A stretch of 64,000 bases of DNA from Diplonema japonicum (GCA_964019335.1 OZ025749.1:186001-250000); one strand, 5' to 3'. Positions 18,799 through 28,628 are shown, counted from the first letter of the stretch. The notes: generated by a model from the sequence alone, not told the origin. Numbers and translations are program-made.

Positions 18799-21700
18799 AT
18801 GGGCCCTGTGGGGTCCCTTCGCCCCCTCCGAGTTGTCACGTGGAACTGTAACTCGGTAAGGGGTGCCAAAACGACGACGCTGCTTCACCAAGCGAGAAAG
18901 AGGGAACTGGACGTCATCGCCATTCAGGAAACGAAGCTGGTGCAAGCTGACGAATTCCGGGCTCTGGGGTACCAAGTCTTCAGGAAGGACCGAACCGCCC
19001 AGGCTGGCAGTGGGAGGGGAGGTGGACTTGTCACCCTGGTCAAGAAGGACCTTCAGGCTCGCGAGGTGGTTTGTTTTGTCTCCGAAGACGTGGAAAGGCT
19101 CGATGTCGAAATCAGGTGTGACAGTTCCAAAGCGGTCATCTGCAACTTCTACCTGCCGCCCAGAGGCGGTCAGACCCTCCAGTTGGCCGACCTTCCCCAA
19201 GAAGACGACTACATCGCCTGCGGTGACTTCAACGCCCACCACTCAAGCTGGGACCATGCTGCGAAAGCTAACGACAGGGGCTGGACCGTATGGGAATGGA
19301 TGGAGAACAAGAACTTCGTGCTATGGAACAGACCGGACCGCCACACGTGGACGAGAGGAGGGAGCAGGTCTGTCCTTGACCTGATCCTCAGCAAGGATAA
19401 ATGGGAACCCAGGACGCCTTGCCACTTGGGTTCCTGGGGCTCTGACCACACACCCCTTCAATTCGAGGTCCCCCTACTGAGGCCGACTAGGAGAGCATAC
19501 ACGCCTGAGTTGTACAACTACCGGAAGGCAGACTGGGAAGCGTTCCAGAACTTTGTAGACGGGAGGCTTCGAGGGCTGGACGGTTGCAAACAGGTCACGA
19601 CCTTCGCCAAGAGGATCCAAGAAGCCCTGAGCGAAGCCGCAACAAGGCACATACCTCGGCACGGGTGTTTCACCGAGAGGAAGCCATGGTGGAACAGCGA
19701 ACTGGACACGGCCTTTGAAGAAAGGGACGCCCTCAGAGACGCCATCCTCAGGGGGGAATCCGAAGATCACGCAGGGCTCGCTGGGCTCAACAATGCAGTC
19801 AACGAGACGGTGAAGGCATCCAAAGATAAGTCATGGAGGAGCCTCTGCTCCAAGTTCAGCTCCTCCAAGAACTTGCCTGCGGCATTCAAGGCAGTCAAGG
19901 AGCTCGACGGCAGGTCATGGAGGCCACCGATGCCCCCCCTTCAACACGGCGACGCTCTTCTCACAGGCAACAAGGCTAGGGCCGATCGTCTCGGACGCTA
20001 CTACGAGACGATCTGCGGAGACGACACTGTCCCTGGTCTCGACACAACAGGACAGACGCAGGAACCCTACGAGGGCGGAACGGGCTACTTCACGATGGAC
20101 GAACTGCTGAGACAACTGCTCAGAACGAGAACGAAGAGTGCTGCAGGCGACGATGGAATCTTCAACGTGATGCTGATGCGTCTGGGTAGGGAATCCCTGA
20201 GAATCGTTCTACAGCTGTTCAATCTCTCCTGGGCGAGCGGGCAAGTTCCGGACACGTGGAAACTGGCACTAGTCGTCCCGATCCCGAAGCCGGGCAAAGA
20301 CCCCACGAAGATTGAGTCCTACCGCCCCATCAGCCTGACGAGCTGCCTCGGCAAGCTCATGGAAAGGATGGTCGAGGCCCGCGTGACGTATCTACTTGAC
20401 TCCCCGACAACGATGGTAGAGGGACTTCACCCCGCCCAGGCTGGCTTCAGGAAAGGGAGGTCCACCGAGGAGCAGGTTGCCGCCATCGTGCAGCATGTGA
20501 CGATAAAAAGGAACGCCGAAGTTAAGGAGGCATGCCTCACCATACTCTTTGACTTCTCAAAGGCGTTCGACAGGGTCAACCACGAGGCACTCATTCAGAA
20601 GATGTCTCAGAAGCGCTTCCCCACGGCCTACACCAGGTGGGTTTCCTCCTTCCTAACGTCCAGAACAGCGAGGGTAGTCGTGGAGGGTGTCAAGGGGACC
20701 CCTTACAAAATCAAGAGTGGCGTGCCTCAAGGTTCTGTACTCGGTCCAGTGCTGTTCACCATCTTCGTGGACGACCTAGCGAGGGAACTTGAGGGTCTGG
20801 CTGGGCTCTCCACGATCTACGCGGACGACGTCGCGGTAGTAGTCTCTGCCACAACAAGGACTGAGCTCGAGGCCAGGGCCACGGCGGTAGTGGGTGCTGT
20901 CGAAGACTGGTGTACACGATGGGGGATGCAGTTGAGCAGGGAGAAGACGCTGTACGTCCCCACCCCCAAATGCGAACCGTACGACTTCCACGTCTACTTC
21001 CCCTCGACCGGGGCGACGCATCCGGGCTTCGAATTCCAGCCGCTGGAGCTCAAGGGCCGACTCATCGCCGGGGGACCTACTCACCTGATCGGGAGGAGGC
21101 TCCTGTCCGTTAACCGCACGGCCACGACACGACGCGACGTCTCTGCACTCGTCTCCAAAGGGCTGGTGTATGAATTCTCCACGGCCGTCCCCGTCGCGAG
21201 GCGTGACAGGGCCAAGTATCTAGGGGTCATCCTTGACGCTGACTTGTCTTTCGGTGCCCATGCCCGCGACATCATCGAGAGATACGACAAACGAATTCGC
21301 ATACTGCGGCTCCTCTCCGGCTCGTCCTGGGGCAGTTCAGCAGCATCACTCAGGTCCTTGTACCTGGCCTACGTCCTACCGGTGTTCACCTACTCGATTG
21401 GCATCTTCTTCGCACTGATGTCTGCTCAAGACAGGAAGGCACTGTGCATGAGGCACGATGAGGCAGCCCGACGAATCACGGGGTGCGTCAAGAACACCTC
21501 CACCTCGGCTGTACTGTGTGAGGCCCGCTTGCGCCCGCTCGACCTGATGGCCGACGCTGCTTCTGCCATTCTACTGCAGAGGGCACTGAGGTGGGTGGGA
21601 ACCCCGGTGAACAGGGTGGTCAGGGGTGCAGCTACCGCAGGATGGGCCTTGGGAGCGCTGAAGGCGACGAGGAGTTCTGGGCTGAGTGCGGTTGCTTCCC

Positions 21701-22749
21701 TACCGCTAGGGCCTGATACGAGAGCCCCCCCCTGGGCGGAAGGCATCCACGTCGATCCCTACGCCACCGACACCAGGAGGACACTCCCCGACGATGTGAG
21801 GGCGGCAGCGGCTGCGGAAAAGCTGGACGAGATCCCAAGCGGCGCTCTGGTAGTGTACACGGACGGCTCGGTGATAAGGGGGAGAGGGGGAGCTGGGGTT
21901 GCCCTCAGAGTCCCCGACATGGACCTCACCCTTACCACCTCTCACGGGGCCGGCATGGTCTCCACACCCATGTGCGCCGAGGGCACCGCTATCCTGATGG
22001 GGTTGAAGGAGGCTGCGGAGGTGTACAAAACGGTCGTGAACCTGAGGGGCCGCCCTCTCTACCTGCTGACCGACTCACAGACGATGCTGCGGAGGCTCGC
22101 TGGAGGCCCCGGACAGCAGAGGGAGTCCACGGACAGACGGATCTGGGATGCCGCTTCCTGGCTCAGGGCCAAACGCTCTGGTGATGTGCACTTCTGGTAC
22201 ATCCCCTCCCACTGCGGTGTGACGGGGAACGAGCTCGCCGACGGAGCGGCCAGGGACGGGCTGTCGAAGTCGCCTTGCGGGGTTAGCTACCGCTCCAGCA
22301 AGGCGGCCATAAAAGCGTGGCTGAGAGGAAGGTCGCGTGCGAGATACAACAGCGACTCCCCCGGCCACCACCGCCTCGTCACCGGTGGCGAATGTCTCTC
22401 TCTCCCACCACTCAGTAGGAGGGATGAGGTCCTGATCATTCGGCTCCGGACCGGACACACGCCTTTGAATAGGGGGTACCTCCAGCTCAAGGGACCCCTG
22501 AGGGCTGAGGGGAGTCATCACCTCACCTGCCCCGCCTGCAACGTTCAATCACCGCTCGACGCTGATCACCTGCTGAGGGGCTGTCATTCTCTGGCTCCCA
22601 CAGCTAAGTCCTTCTACGACACTGGGCTGCCGCTCCGCGCGCTGCTTTCCAAGCACTCCGCCGAGGTCTGCGCCTTCATCGAGGCCTCCGGGCTCTTATC
22701 ATGGTCTGAGTGTGGGATCTTCCCCCCGGCCGACGCAGCACAAGGGTGA
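18799..22749 (+). CDS. Family A ORF2: APE endonuclease, reverse transcriptase, RNase H
   Basis: The product has 1316 residues. I prefer the ATG at 18799 because it follows the ORF1 stop as TAG-CC-ATG, which suits termination-reinitiation; the frame is also open back to a GTG at 18790. The APE domain spans about 10-230 (VVTWNCNSVRG, IQETKL, CGDFNAHHSSWD, SDHTPLQF). The RT spans about 440-720 (VVPIPKPGKDP, RPISLTSCLGKLMER, FDFSKAFDRVNH, GVPQGSVLGPVLF, YADDVAVV near 673). RNase H spans about 1017-1150 (VVYTDGSV, LLTDSQTM, SHCGVTGNELADGAA). A Cys/His knuckle (CPACN...DADHLLRGC) lies near 1243. All key acidic residues are present, so it looks catalytically intact even though its ORF1 is broken. 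Confidence 0.92.
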   Translation: MGPVGSLRPLRVVTWNCNSVRGAKTTTLLHQARKRELDVIAIQETKLVQADEFRALGYQVFRKDRTAQAGSGRGGGLVTLVKKDLQAREVVCFVSEDVERLDVEIRCDSSKAVICNFYLPPRGGQTLQLADLPQEDDYIACGDFNAHHSSWDHAAKANDRGWTVWEWMENKNFVLWNRPDRHTWTRGGSRSVLDLILSKDKWEPRTPCHLGSWGSDHTPLQFEVPLLRPTRRAYTPELYNYRKADWEAFQNFVDGRLRGLDGCKQVTTFAKRIQEALSEAATRHIPRHGCFTERKPWWNSELDTAFEERDALRDAILRGESEDHAGLAGLNNAVNETVKASKDKSWRSLCSKFSSSKNLPAAFKAVKELDGRSWRPPMPPLQHGDALLTGNKARADRLGRYYETICGDDTVPGLDTTGQTQEPYEGGTGYFTMDELLRQLLRTRTKSAAGDDGIFNVMLMRLGRESLRIVLQLFNLSWASGQVPDTWKLALVVPIPKPGKDPTKIESYRPISLTSCLGKLMERMVEARVTYLLDSPTTMVEGLHPAQAGFRKGRSTEEQVAAIVQHVTIKRNAEVKEACLTILFDFSKAFDRVNHEALIQKMSQKRFPTAYTRWVSSFLTSRTARVVVEGVKGTPYKIKSGVPQGSVLGPVLFTIFVDDLARELEGLAGLSTIYADDVAVVVSATTRTELEARATAVVGAVEDWCTRWGMQLSREKTLYVPTPKCEPYDFHVYFPSTGATHPGFEFQPLELKGRLIAGGPTHLIGRRLLSVNRTATTRRDVSALVSKGLVYEFSTAVPVARRDRAKYLGVILDADLSFGAHARDIIERYDKRIRILRLLSGSSWGSSAASLRSLYLAYVLPVFTYSIGIFFALMSAQDRKALCMRHDEAARRITGCVKNTSTSAVLCEARLRPLDLMADAASAILLQRALRWVGTPVNRVVRGAATAGWALGALKATRSSGLSAVASLPLGPDTRAPPWAEGIHVDPYATDTRRTLPDDVRAAAAAEKLDEIPSGALVVYTDGSVIRGRGGAGVALRVPDMDLTLTTSHGAGMVSTPMCAEGTAILMGLKEAAEVYKTVVNLRGRPLYLLTDSQTMLRRLAGGPGQQRESTDRRIWDAASWLRAKRSGDVHFWYIPSHCGVTGNELADGAARDGLSKSPCGVSYRSSKAAIKAWLRGRSRARYNSDSPGHHRLVTGGECLSLPPLSRRDEVLIIRLRTGHTPLNRGYLQLKGPLRAEGSHHLTCPACNVQSPLDADHLLRGCHSLAPTAKSFYDTGLPLRALLSKHSAEVCAFIEASGLLSWSECGIFPPADAAQG

Positions 22750-23107
22750 TCGTGAGCCCATTATAGACCCCCCCCCTACCCCTTTGTCCCCCCCCCCCCC
22801 CCCCCCCCACACACACACTCACACGCAAATGGGCCAAGAAACAACCTCCCGGGAGGCAGCCACAGGGAAGGCCGGGAGGGCGCAGGGCGCAGCAAGAGAA
22901 CGCCCCTGCGTTCAGCCTCGAGGGGACCGCCCCGAATGTAATCAGCCAGGTCGGCTGTCCCAGGAAGGGGGAACGGAGCACCGAAGGGAAGGTTCAGCCC
23001 ACGTGGTGGCCCTCTCGGTTACTCCAGACAAAAGACTGGACACACCCCACACCCCTCCCCCCACCCCCAGTTTCCCCCCAGTGGTTATTATTGCAAAAAA
23101 AAAACAT

Positions 23108-23179
23108 GGGTACGTAGCTCAGTGGTAGAGCGTTCGGCTGCAGTCCGATTGGTCCCTGGTTCGAACCCGGGCGTGCCCT
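23108..23179 (+). tRNA. tRNA-Cys (anticodon GCA)
   Basis: The cloverleaf is clear: acceptor GGGTACG pairs with CGTGCCC, the D-arm is GCTC-AGTGGTA-GAGC, and the anticodon loop is CTGCAGT with GCA. The T-arm is CTGG-TTCGAAC-CCGGG-like and the discriminator is T, as usual for Cys. A T-run (TTTT) follows at 23181 as the Pol III terminator. The A and B box sequences are recognisable. It lies directly downstream of a LINE insertion whose putative target duplication overlaps its first bases. No intron. Confidence 0.9.
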
Positions 23180-23257
23180 GTTTTCTTTCCTGTGATTTCT
23201 CAAGTTCGTCCTCCCACAGTGGAATATTCATTATTATTTCCGCAAAATGAGCGGGAT

Positions 23258-23329
23258 GGCTCAGTGGTCTAGTGGCATGATTCTCGCTTCGGGTGCGAGA
23301 GGTCCAGGGTTCGATTCCCTGCTGAGCCC
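23258..23329 (+). tRNA. tRNA-Pro (anticodon CGG)
   Basis: Acceptor GGCTCAG pairs perfectly with CTGAGCC. The anticodon stem is TCTCG/CGAGA with loop CTTCGGGTG containing CGG. The T-arm CAGGG-TTCGATT-CCCTG is perfect. A TTTT terminator follows at 23331. No intron. It is 78 bp downstream of tRNA-Cys on the same strand. Confidence 0.9.
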
Positions 23330-23370
23330 CTTTTCCGCCCCCCCCACACTTTCAGGTTGGAGGACCAAAC

Positions 23371-24489
23371 ATGAACGATGATATTGTGAACGGGCACGAA
23401 GGAGGTGGTGTGGAGGCAACGGTGCCGGATTTACGCAAGCTGATGATTGTCGATGGGGTGCCCGTGGACACACGTAGCATGGTGAAGCTGGGATGTTTCG
23501 TAGGTGCGGTAAGTGTCATCGGGGTGCTGGTGATAAACATAAGAAAGTACAAAGCGTACGAATTAGAAGCGTTGCTGTGCCAACATGTAGGGAGGAAACA
23601 GGTGTCGCTGGTGAACTCAGATGTGATGAGGAGGGCAGATCTGCTGTTCAGGGGTGGTGTGGCTGTGCACATAGCGTGTTCACGGATATGCGACGAGACA
23701 TCAGATCTCTTGCTGATCATGCTGCAAGGTCGTGCAGCCGATGAAACGTTTAAGAAGACACTGAGCAATACAACCAGATACACACGGTTCACCACAGCAG
23801 CATGGGATGTTGTTGACTGCAACAACCCCTTCACATCCCCTTATAGATATCTTTCTACCTCGTATGGACACACACCGCTGACTAGGATCATCGCTACCGC
23901 GAAGAACGATTTTGAAAACAGCAAAATATGTTCCTTGGATCCGTTCGTGAAAGCTCTCGAAGTATTGGTTCTAGGCCCGACATCTCTCGACCCGAACACA
24001 CCCGATGAGAGGGGGTCAGCACCCATACATTCACTCAGCGAAGGTACAGCCAAACCGTCCAATTCCCTGGGGCAGAGCGGGCTTCGAGTTCTCATGGAAA
24101 ATTGTTGTTTGGATGTCAACGCAAAAAGAAGCTCGGACGGAGCAACAGCGTTGCACATCTTGTGCAGCAGATTGCTCAAGTCGAAGGATATTGGGTCATT
24201 GGTCTGCTGTATTTCAATGATACTTGCGCATGAGAAAATTGCTGTGAACACGACAAACTCGGAAGGGGACACTTGTCTGAATCTGTTGGTCAGTCTCCTG
24301 GCAAAAAGCGGAGAAGCTGTGTCTGCAGAAAACACCGAAGCGTGCCTCACCGTCGTCTCACTTCTCTTCCGCCACGGGGCTGATAAAGAAATTGCCAACA
24401 ACAAGCAGGTTCTCCCGTATATCGTGGCCTCTCGTGCTGGCCATCAGAAGCTTTGCAAACTTATCGCCTCCGATCCGCACGAACCGTGA
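23371..24489 (+). CDS. Membrane-anchored ankyrin-repeat protein
   Basis: The product has 372 residues. The ATG lies 16 nt after a pyrimidine-AG (AG at 23354-23355) that directly follows the tRNA-Pro terminator. A hydrophobic segment at about residues 39-57 (LGCFVGAVSVIGVLVINI) is probably a membrane anchor. The rest contains degenerate ankyrin-type repeats: AVHIACSRICDETSDLLLIML, GHTPLTRIIA, GATALHILCSRLL, GDTCLNLLVSLLA, and HGADKEIANNKQVLPYIVASRAGHQKLCKLI. Ankyrin repeats mediate protein binding; there is no catalytic motif. I cannot name a specific orthologue. Confidence 0.75.
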   Translation: MNDDIVNGHEGGGVEATVPDLRKLMIVDGVPVDTRSMVKLGCFVGAVSVIGVLVINIRKYKAYELEALLCQHVGRKQVSLVNSDVMRRADLLFRGGVAVHIACSRICDETSDLLLIMLQGRAADETFKKTLSNTTRYTRFTTAAWDVVDCNNPFTSPYRYLSTSYGHTPLTRIIATAKNDFENSKICSLDPFVKALEVLVLGPTSLDPNTPDERGSAPIHSLSEGTAKPSNSLGQSGLRVLMENCCLDVNAKRSSDGATALHILCSRLLKSKDIGSLVCCISMILAHEKIAVNTTNSEGDTCLNLLVSLLAKSGEAVSAENTEACLTVVSLLFRHGADKEIANNKQVLPYIVASRAGHQKLCKLIASDPHEP

Positions 24490-25168
24490 AGCCGTAAAGT
24501 AAAGCAAAAGCAAAAAGAGGGTATTTGCTAATCATCCAAAAGAAAAAGTTCAGTTTTTTTTTTTATTTCATCTTATTTTTAATTTTATACTTTCTTCCAC
24601 AGAATGTCCCTGAGCGGACAGTTTCTAATCTAGCCAACTCTTTTTCTCGGCTTCATCCTTTTTTTTTTAATACTTCTTTTGGTGATTCTTTGTTGCAAGG
24701 GACCACTCGAGTTTTTTTGGTAAGAAATCACAAGGGGCCAATAATCGTTTCCTGTTTCGGTAGCTTGCTTCCGTAGGCTCGAGGCCTTCAACTTCTTAAG
24801 GCCACAAAAGTGCGGCAGTATCGTCCACACAAAAATCTGAATCCTTTCTGGATTTTTTTCTTTTCTTTTGGACAGACTCATTTTCTTTTTCTTTACCCTC
24901 AACTCGATATTGCGTCCGGGCGGCAAAAGAACAAAAAAAAAATTATTTTTTGTGCGAGGAGTGGGGGGGGAACATATGCCCCCCTTGCCCGCAAATAAAC
25001 ATTTTATATCTTTCTTTTCTCCTCCTCCCCTCCTCCTTACCCCATATGTTCCATAACTGTGACGGGGGGGACTAAGAAAATAACCTCTTCCCCCCTTTTT
25101 TTTTATATCTTCTTCTTTCCAGGGTTCAAAGGTAGCTTAAAAGGAGAAAAAAGAGGGGGGAAAAAAAA
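24490..25168 (+). other. Intergenic, T/A-rich, with candidate acceptor
   Basis: I see no gene. Homopolymer runs dominate. A pyrimidine tract ending in CCAG at 25119-25122 lies 46 nt before the next ATG and is a candidate trans-splice acceptor. A more complex 100-bp patch near 24690-24830 has no recognisable feature. Confidence 0.55.
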
Positions 25169-25930
25169 ATGAAAAAACGGCAAACAATCCAAAACAAGAT
25201 CATCGATCTGCAAGCAAAGATGCTTGACGGGGCGGTTGTCCCGTTTTCGATCGACCAAGAGTACAACGTGGGGGAGATGAAGGAGGAGATCGCAAGGCTC
25301 ACCGGGGTTCTTGTCGAGAGCCAATCCCTGTGGTTTGAAGGACAAGAAATGAACGACGAGATGGTCTTGGTAGAGATAGGAATGGTGACAGGTGACAGGA
25401 TCGAGGTCAAGGTGTCGAAGTTACAAGTTGCAAAGGGCGAATTGAACCAAAGAGGCATTGAAACAGGAAACAAAGAACTACTTGAAGCAGCGCGATCAGG
25501 AGACATAGAAGTCCTGCAGTGGCTTCTCCAGGTGGGTGGTGACCCGAATGCCTTAGACCAAACTGAGTCCTCCGCCTTGATGCACGCAGCACAGGAATGC
25601 AGCCTTGTGGCCATGCAACTGCTTATTAACAATGGCGCAGACTTTAACTTCAAGGGATTCAGCGGGGAGACTGCAGCCTCATGGGCAGCAGCAAAGGGGC
25701 ACCTCGAAGCCCTGCAGGTGCTACAAGAAGCAGGCTGCGACCTCTCCATCCCCGACGATGACGGTGACACTCCCCTCATGTGGGCCGCTTCTAACGGGCA
25801 CCTCCCCGCGGTTCGGTTCCTCTCCCTCCACACATCCCACACCACAACTAACAACAACGGTGAAACAGCTTTGGAATGGGCCCGCGATGAAGGCCACCAT
25901 GACGTCGCCGACTTCCTTGACTCGATTTGA
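25169..25930 (+). CDS. Ubiquitin-like domain plus ankyrin-repeat protein
   Basis: The product has 253 residues. Residues about 15-85 have the ubiquitin-fold pattern: a beta hairpin (MLDGAVVPFSIDQEYNVGEMKEEIA), a helix, then LTGVLVESQSLWFEGQEMND and a final strand (GDRIEVKVSKL). There is no C-terminal Gly-Gly at the end of the fold, so it is a fixed domain and not a conjugated modifier. Four to five ankyrin repeats follow from about residue 105 (ELLEAARSGDIEVLQWLLQ, SSALMHAAQECSLVAMQLLI, ETAASWAAAKGHLEALQVL, DTPLMWAASNGHLPAV, ETALEWARDEGHHDVADFL). The arrangement resembles ANKUB-type proteins. It probably acts as a cytosolic adaptor. Confidence 0.8.
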   Translation: MKKRQTIQNKIIDLQAKMLDGAVVPFSIDQEYNVGEMKEEIARLTGVLVESQSLWFEGQEMNDEMVLVEIGMVTGDRIEVKVSKLQVAKGELNQRGIETGNKELLEAARSGDIEVLQWLLQVGGDPNALDQTESSALMHAAQECSLVAMQLLINNGADFNFKGFSGETAASWAAAKGHLEALQVLQEAGCDLSIPDDDGDTPLMWAASNGHLPAVRFLSLHTSHTTTNNNGETALEWARDEGHHDVADFLDSI

Positions 25931-26019
25931 AGGCGCTCCGTGTAGAAAGGGGAAATCCATCATATTTATCATTTCCCATCTTTTTTCTTTTTTTTTTTTC
26001 TTCCTTCCAAGAGAGAAGA

Positions 26020-26115
26020 ATGGGGGGAGGAAACATACACCCGAAAGGTACTTTAGATTTCAATAAAAAGAGAAAGAAACCTAGATTAAGAAGAAAATGT
26101 CGATACAAGTTTTGA
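26020..26115 (+). other. Upstream ORF overlapping the ribonucleotide reductase start
   Basis: If the transcript starts at the pyrimidine-AG at 26010-26011, the first ATG is at 26020. It opens a 31-codon, Lys/Arg-rich frame ending at TGA 26113-26115, past the reductase ATG at 26097. If the 5' end instead lies at a later AG (for example just before 26097), the uORF is not transcribed. Confidence 0.3.
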
Positions 26116-28443
26116 AGGGAAATGGCGAGAAGCAGGCGTTTGACCACAGCAAGCTTCAGAAGAGGATCGAGCACTTCATGTACGGGCTCGATGCCAGGTT
26201 CGTTGACGTTTTGGCTCTAGCGGACACGGTGGCAAAGGGGTCAGAGGCGGTGATGCCTTCCGATAAGATCGATGAGCTTCTGTCGCAATCGGCTGCGTAC
26301 CTGACCAGTCGCCACCCGGACTACTCACTTCTCGCCGGGCGTATTGCGGTATCCGCTTTGCACAAAGGGACTAAGTTCAGCTTCATCGAGACCTTCAAGG
26401 ATCTCTATGGTTTTGTGAACCCAAAGAACGGTGAGAAGGCTGCCCTCATCTCTCAAGAAGCGTACGACGTGGCGATGAAGCACGCCGACACCATCGAAGC
26501 TGCCATGAACTACAAGAACGATTTCAACTACGAGTACTTCGGTTTCAAGACGCTCGAGAGGTCGTACCTTCTGAGGCTCGAGAAGAACGGCAAGAGGTTC
26601 ATCGCCGAGAGGCCCCAACACATGCTTATGCGTGTGGCCATCGGCATCCACTTTGACAACATCGAAAGGGTGCTCGAGACCTACAAGCACCTCAGTGAGG
26701 GTATGTTCACCCACGCTACCCCCACGCTCTTCAACGCCGGGACCCCCAACCCTCAAATGTCCTCCTGCTTCCTTGTGGCCATGAAGGACGACTCCATCGA
26801 GGGTATCTACGACACGCTCAAGACATGCGCTCTGATCAGCAAGACAGCAGGCGGTATCGGTGTCCACGTCCACAACATCAGATCCAACGGTATGCCAGCA
26901 CCCTACTCACCCACACACACGACAGGGTCCTACATCAGGGGCACCAACGGTGAGTCCAACGGGCTCGTGCCCATGCTTCGTGTCTTCAACGACACTGCAA
27001 GGTACGTCGACCAGGGTGGTGGTAAGAGGAAGGGTTCCTTCGCTGTGTACCTGGAGCCTTGGCACGCCGATGTGTTCGACTTCATTCAGATGAAAAAGAA
27101 CACCGGGAAAGAAGAGGTATACAACAAAAGAGAGAAAACCAAAATGATTTGCGTCAACAGAACCGTGCGAGAGACTTGTTCTACGCCCTGTGGATCCCCG
27201 ACCTGTTCATGAAGCGTGTTCATGAGAACGGGACATGGTCGCTGTTCGACCCCAACTCCGCGAAGGGTCTCCACGAGGTGTGGGGGCAGGCCTTCGAGGA
27301 CTTGTACACAAAGTACGAGAGGGAAGGCCTTGCGTTGAAGACGGTCCCTGCCCACACCCTGTGGTTTGCGATCTTGCAGTCGCAGATTGAGACGGGAACC
27401 CCGTACTTGCTGTACAAAGACGCAGCGAACTCAAAGTCGAACCAGCAGCACCTTGGTACCATCAAGTGCAGCAACCTGTGCACGGAGATCATTGAGTACA
27501 CCGCTGCTGATGAAGTGGCAGTGTGCAACCTCGCATCCATCGCACTTCCAAAGTACGTTACGAAGAATGACGGCGACGCGACGTACGACCACGAGAAGCT
27601 GCACGCCATCACCAAGACAGTCACGTACAACTTGAACAAGGTGATCGACAGGAACTACTACCCGGTGATCGAGGCGGAGAACTCGAACATGAGGCACAGG
27701 CCCATCGGGATTGGTGTGCAAGGGTTGGCCGACGCTTTCATCATGATGGGGCTTCCGTTCTCATCCCCGAAGGCACAGAGGCTGCAGGAGGACATTTTCG
27801 AAACAATTTACCATGCTGCATGTGAGGCGTCAATGGAAATGGCGAAGGAAGAAGGCCCCTTCCAAACATGGAAGGGGTGCCCTATGTCAGAGGGGAAGTT
27901 CCAGTTTGACCTTTGGAAGGAGTCCCCCAAGTCGGGGAGATACCAGTGGGATGCTTTGCGGAAGGAGGTCATGCAGTTCGGGATGAGGAACTCCCTGTTG
28001 GTGGCGCCCATGCCAACAGCGTCCACCTCGCAGATCCTGGGGAACAACGAGTGTTTCGAACCATTCACGTCAAACATTTACCTGAGGAGGGTCCTCTCTG
28101 GAGAATTCCCTGTTGTTAACAAGTACCTTGTCCGCGACCTCATCGACGCCAAGCTGTGGAACGAGGACATCCGCAACCAGATCATCGCCTACAGCGGTTC
28201 GGTCCAGAAGATCTCTGTTATTCCCCAGCACATCAGGGAGCTCTACAAGACTGTGTGGGAGATTAAGCAGAAGGACCTCATTGATATGGCTGTGCAGAGG
28301 TCGAAGTACATTGACCAGTCGCAGTCCCTGAATCTGTTCCTGGAGTCCCCTACCAAAGGTCAGCTCACCTCCATGCACTTCTACGCTTGGAGCAAGGGGT
28401 TGAAGACCGGGCAGTACTACCTGAGGTACGCGGGGCAAATAGC

Positions 28444-28494
<51 letters not shown>

Positions 28495-28628
28495 ACAGGA
28501 CCCGACCGGCCGTCGACGCCATCAAGATGACTGTTGATACAAAACAGCTTTCCGCAACGGAGAAGAGCCAGGGCCAGGAAGGCAGTAAGAACAATGAGCC
28601 TGAGGAATGCTTGAATTGTGGTAGTTAA
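26097..28628 (+). CDS. RRM1: Ribonucleoside-diphosphate reductase large subunit (four exons)
   Basis: Exons 26097-26889, 26926-27116, 27161-28425 and 28499-28628 encode 792 residues, the usual eukaryotic length. The enzyme reduces ribonucleoside diphosphates to deoxy forms for DNA synthesis, with a small radical-generating subunit that is not in this window. An N-terminal ATP-cone region comes first ([18 protein letters not shown]). Active-site features follow: the first redox Cys in [17 protein letters not shown] (about 224), [10 protein letters not shown] with radical Cys and Glu (about 435), CNLASIAL with the second redox Cys, [15 protein letters not shown], and the QYYLR tyrosine pair. 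The last exon supplies the C-terminal shuttle CLNCGS. Splice joints restore KKNTGKEE-(N)RARDLF and YYLRTRPA exactly. Confidence 0.96.
26890..26925 (+). other. Intron 1 of RRM1, 36 nt, in frame without stop
   Basis: The intron runs GTATGC...GACAG. Retained, it adds 12 residues (including PYSPTHTT) in a highly conserved loop. Removed, the protein reads [12 protein letters not shown], which matches other eukaryotic large subunits without a gap and gives 792 residues in total. Confidence 0.82.
27117..27160 (+). other. Intron 2 of RRM1, 44 nt
   Basis: The intron runs GTATAC...CAACAG in phase 0. Its length shifts the frame, and both flanking exons match conserved reductase sequence immediately at the joint (KKNTGKEE | [16 protein letters not shown]). 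Confidence 0.95.
28426..28498 (+). other. Intron 3 of RRM1, 73 nt, mostly poly(A)
   Basis: The intron runs GTACGC...CCACAG, and a run of about 45 A fills most of it. Splicing replaces a premature stop (TAA at 28447) with the conserved C-terminal exon ending CLNCGS. Confidence 0.93.

Larger units (their letters stand above)
16594..23104 (+). mobile_element. Non-LTR retrotransposon family A, copy 2 (near full length)
   Basis: The element has a 5' leader, ORF1 (16658-18796, one premature stop), ORF2 (18799-22749, intact), and a 3'UTR with a C-run, CA repeat and hairpin. It ends GTGGTTATTATTGCA plus A10 at 23095-23104. The sequence CATGGGTA directly upstream (16586-16593) recurs directly downstream (23105-23112), each time preceded by an A-run, and is a candidate target-site duplication. 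The downstream copy includes the first five bases of the tRNA-Cys gene. The layout is typical of the I/ingi group. Confidence 0.88.
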
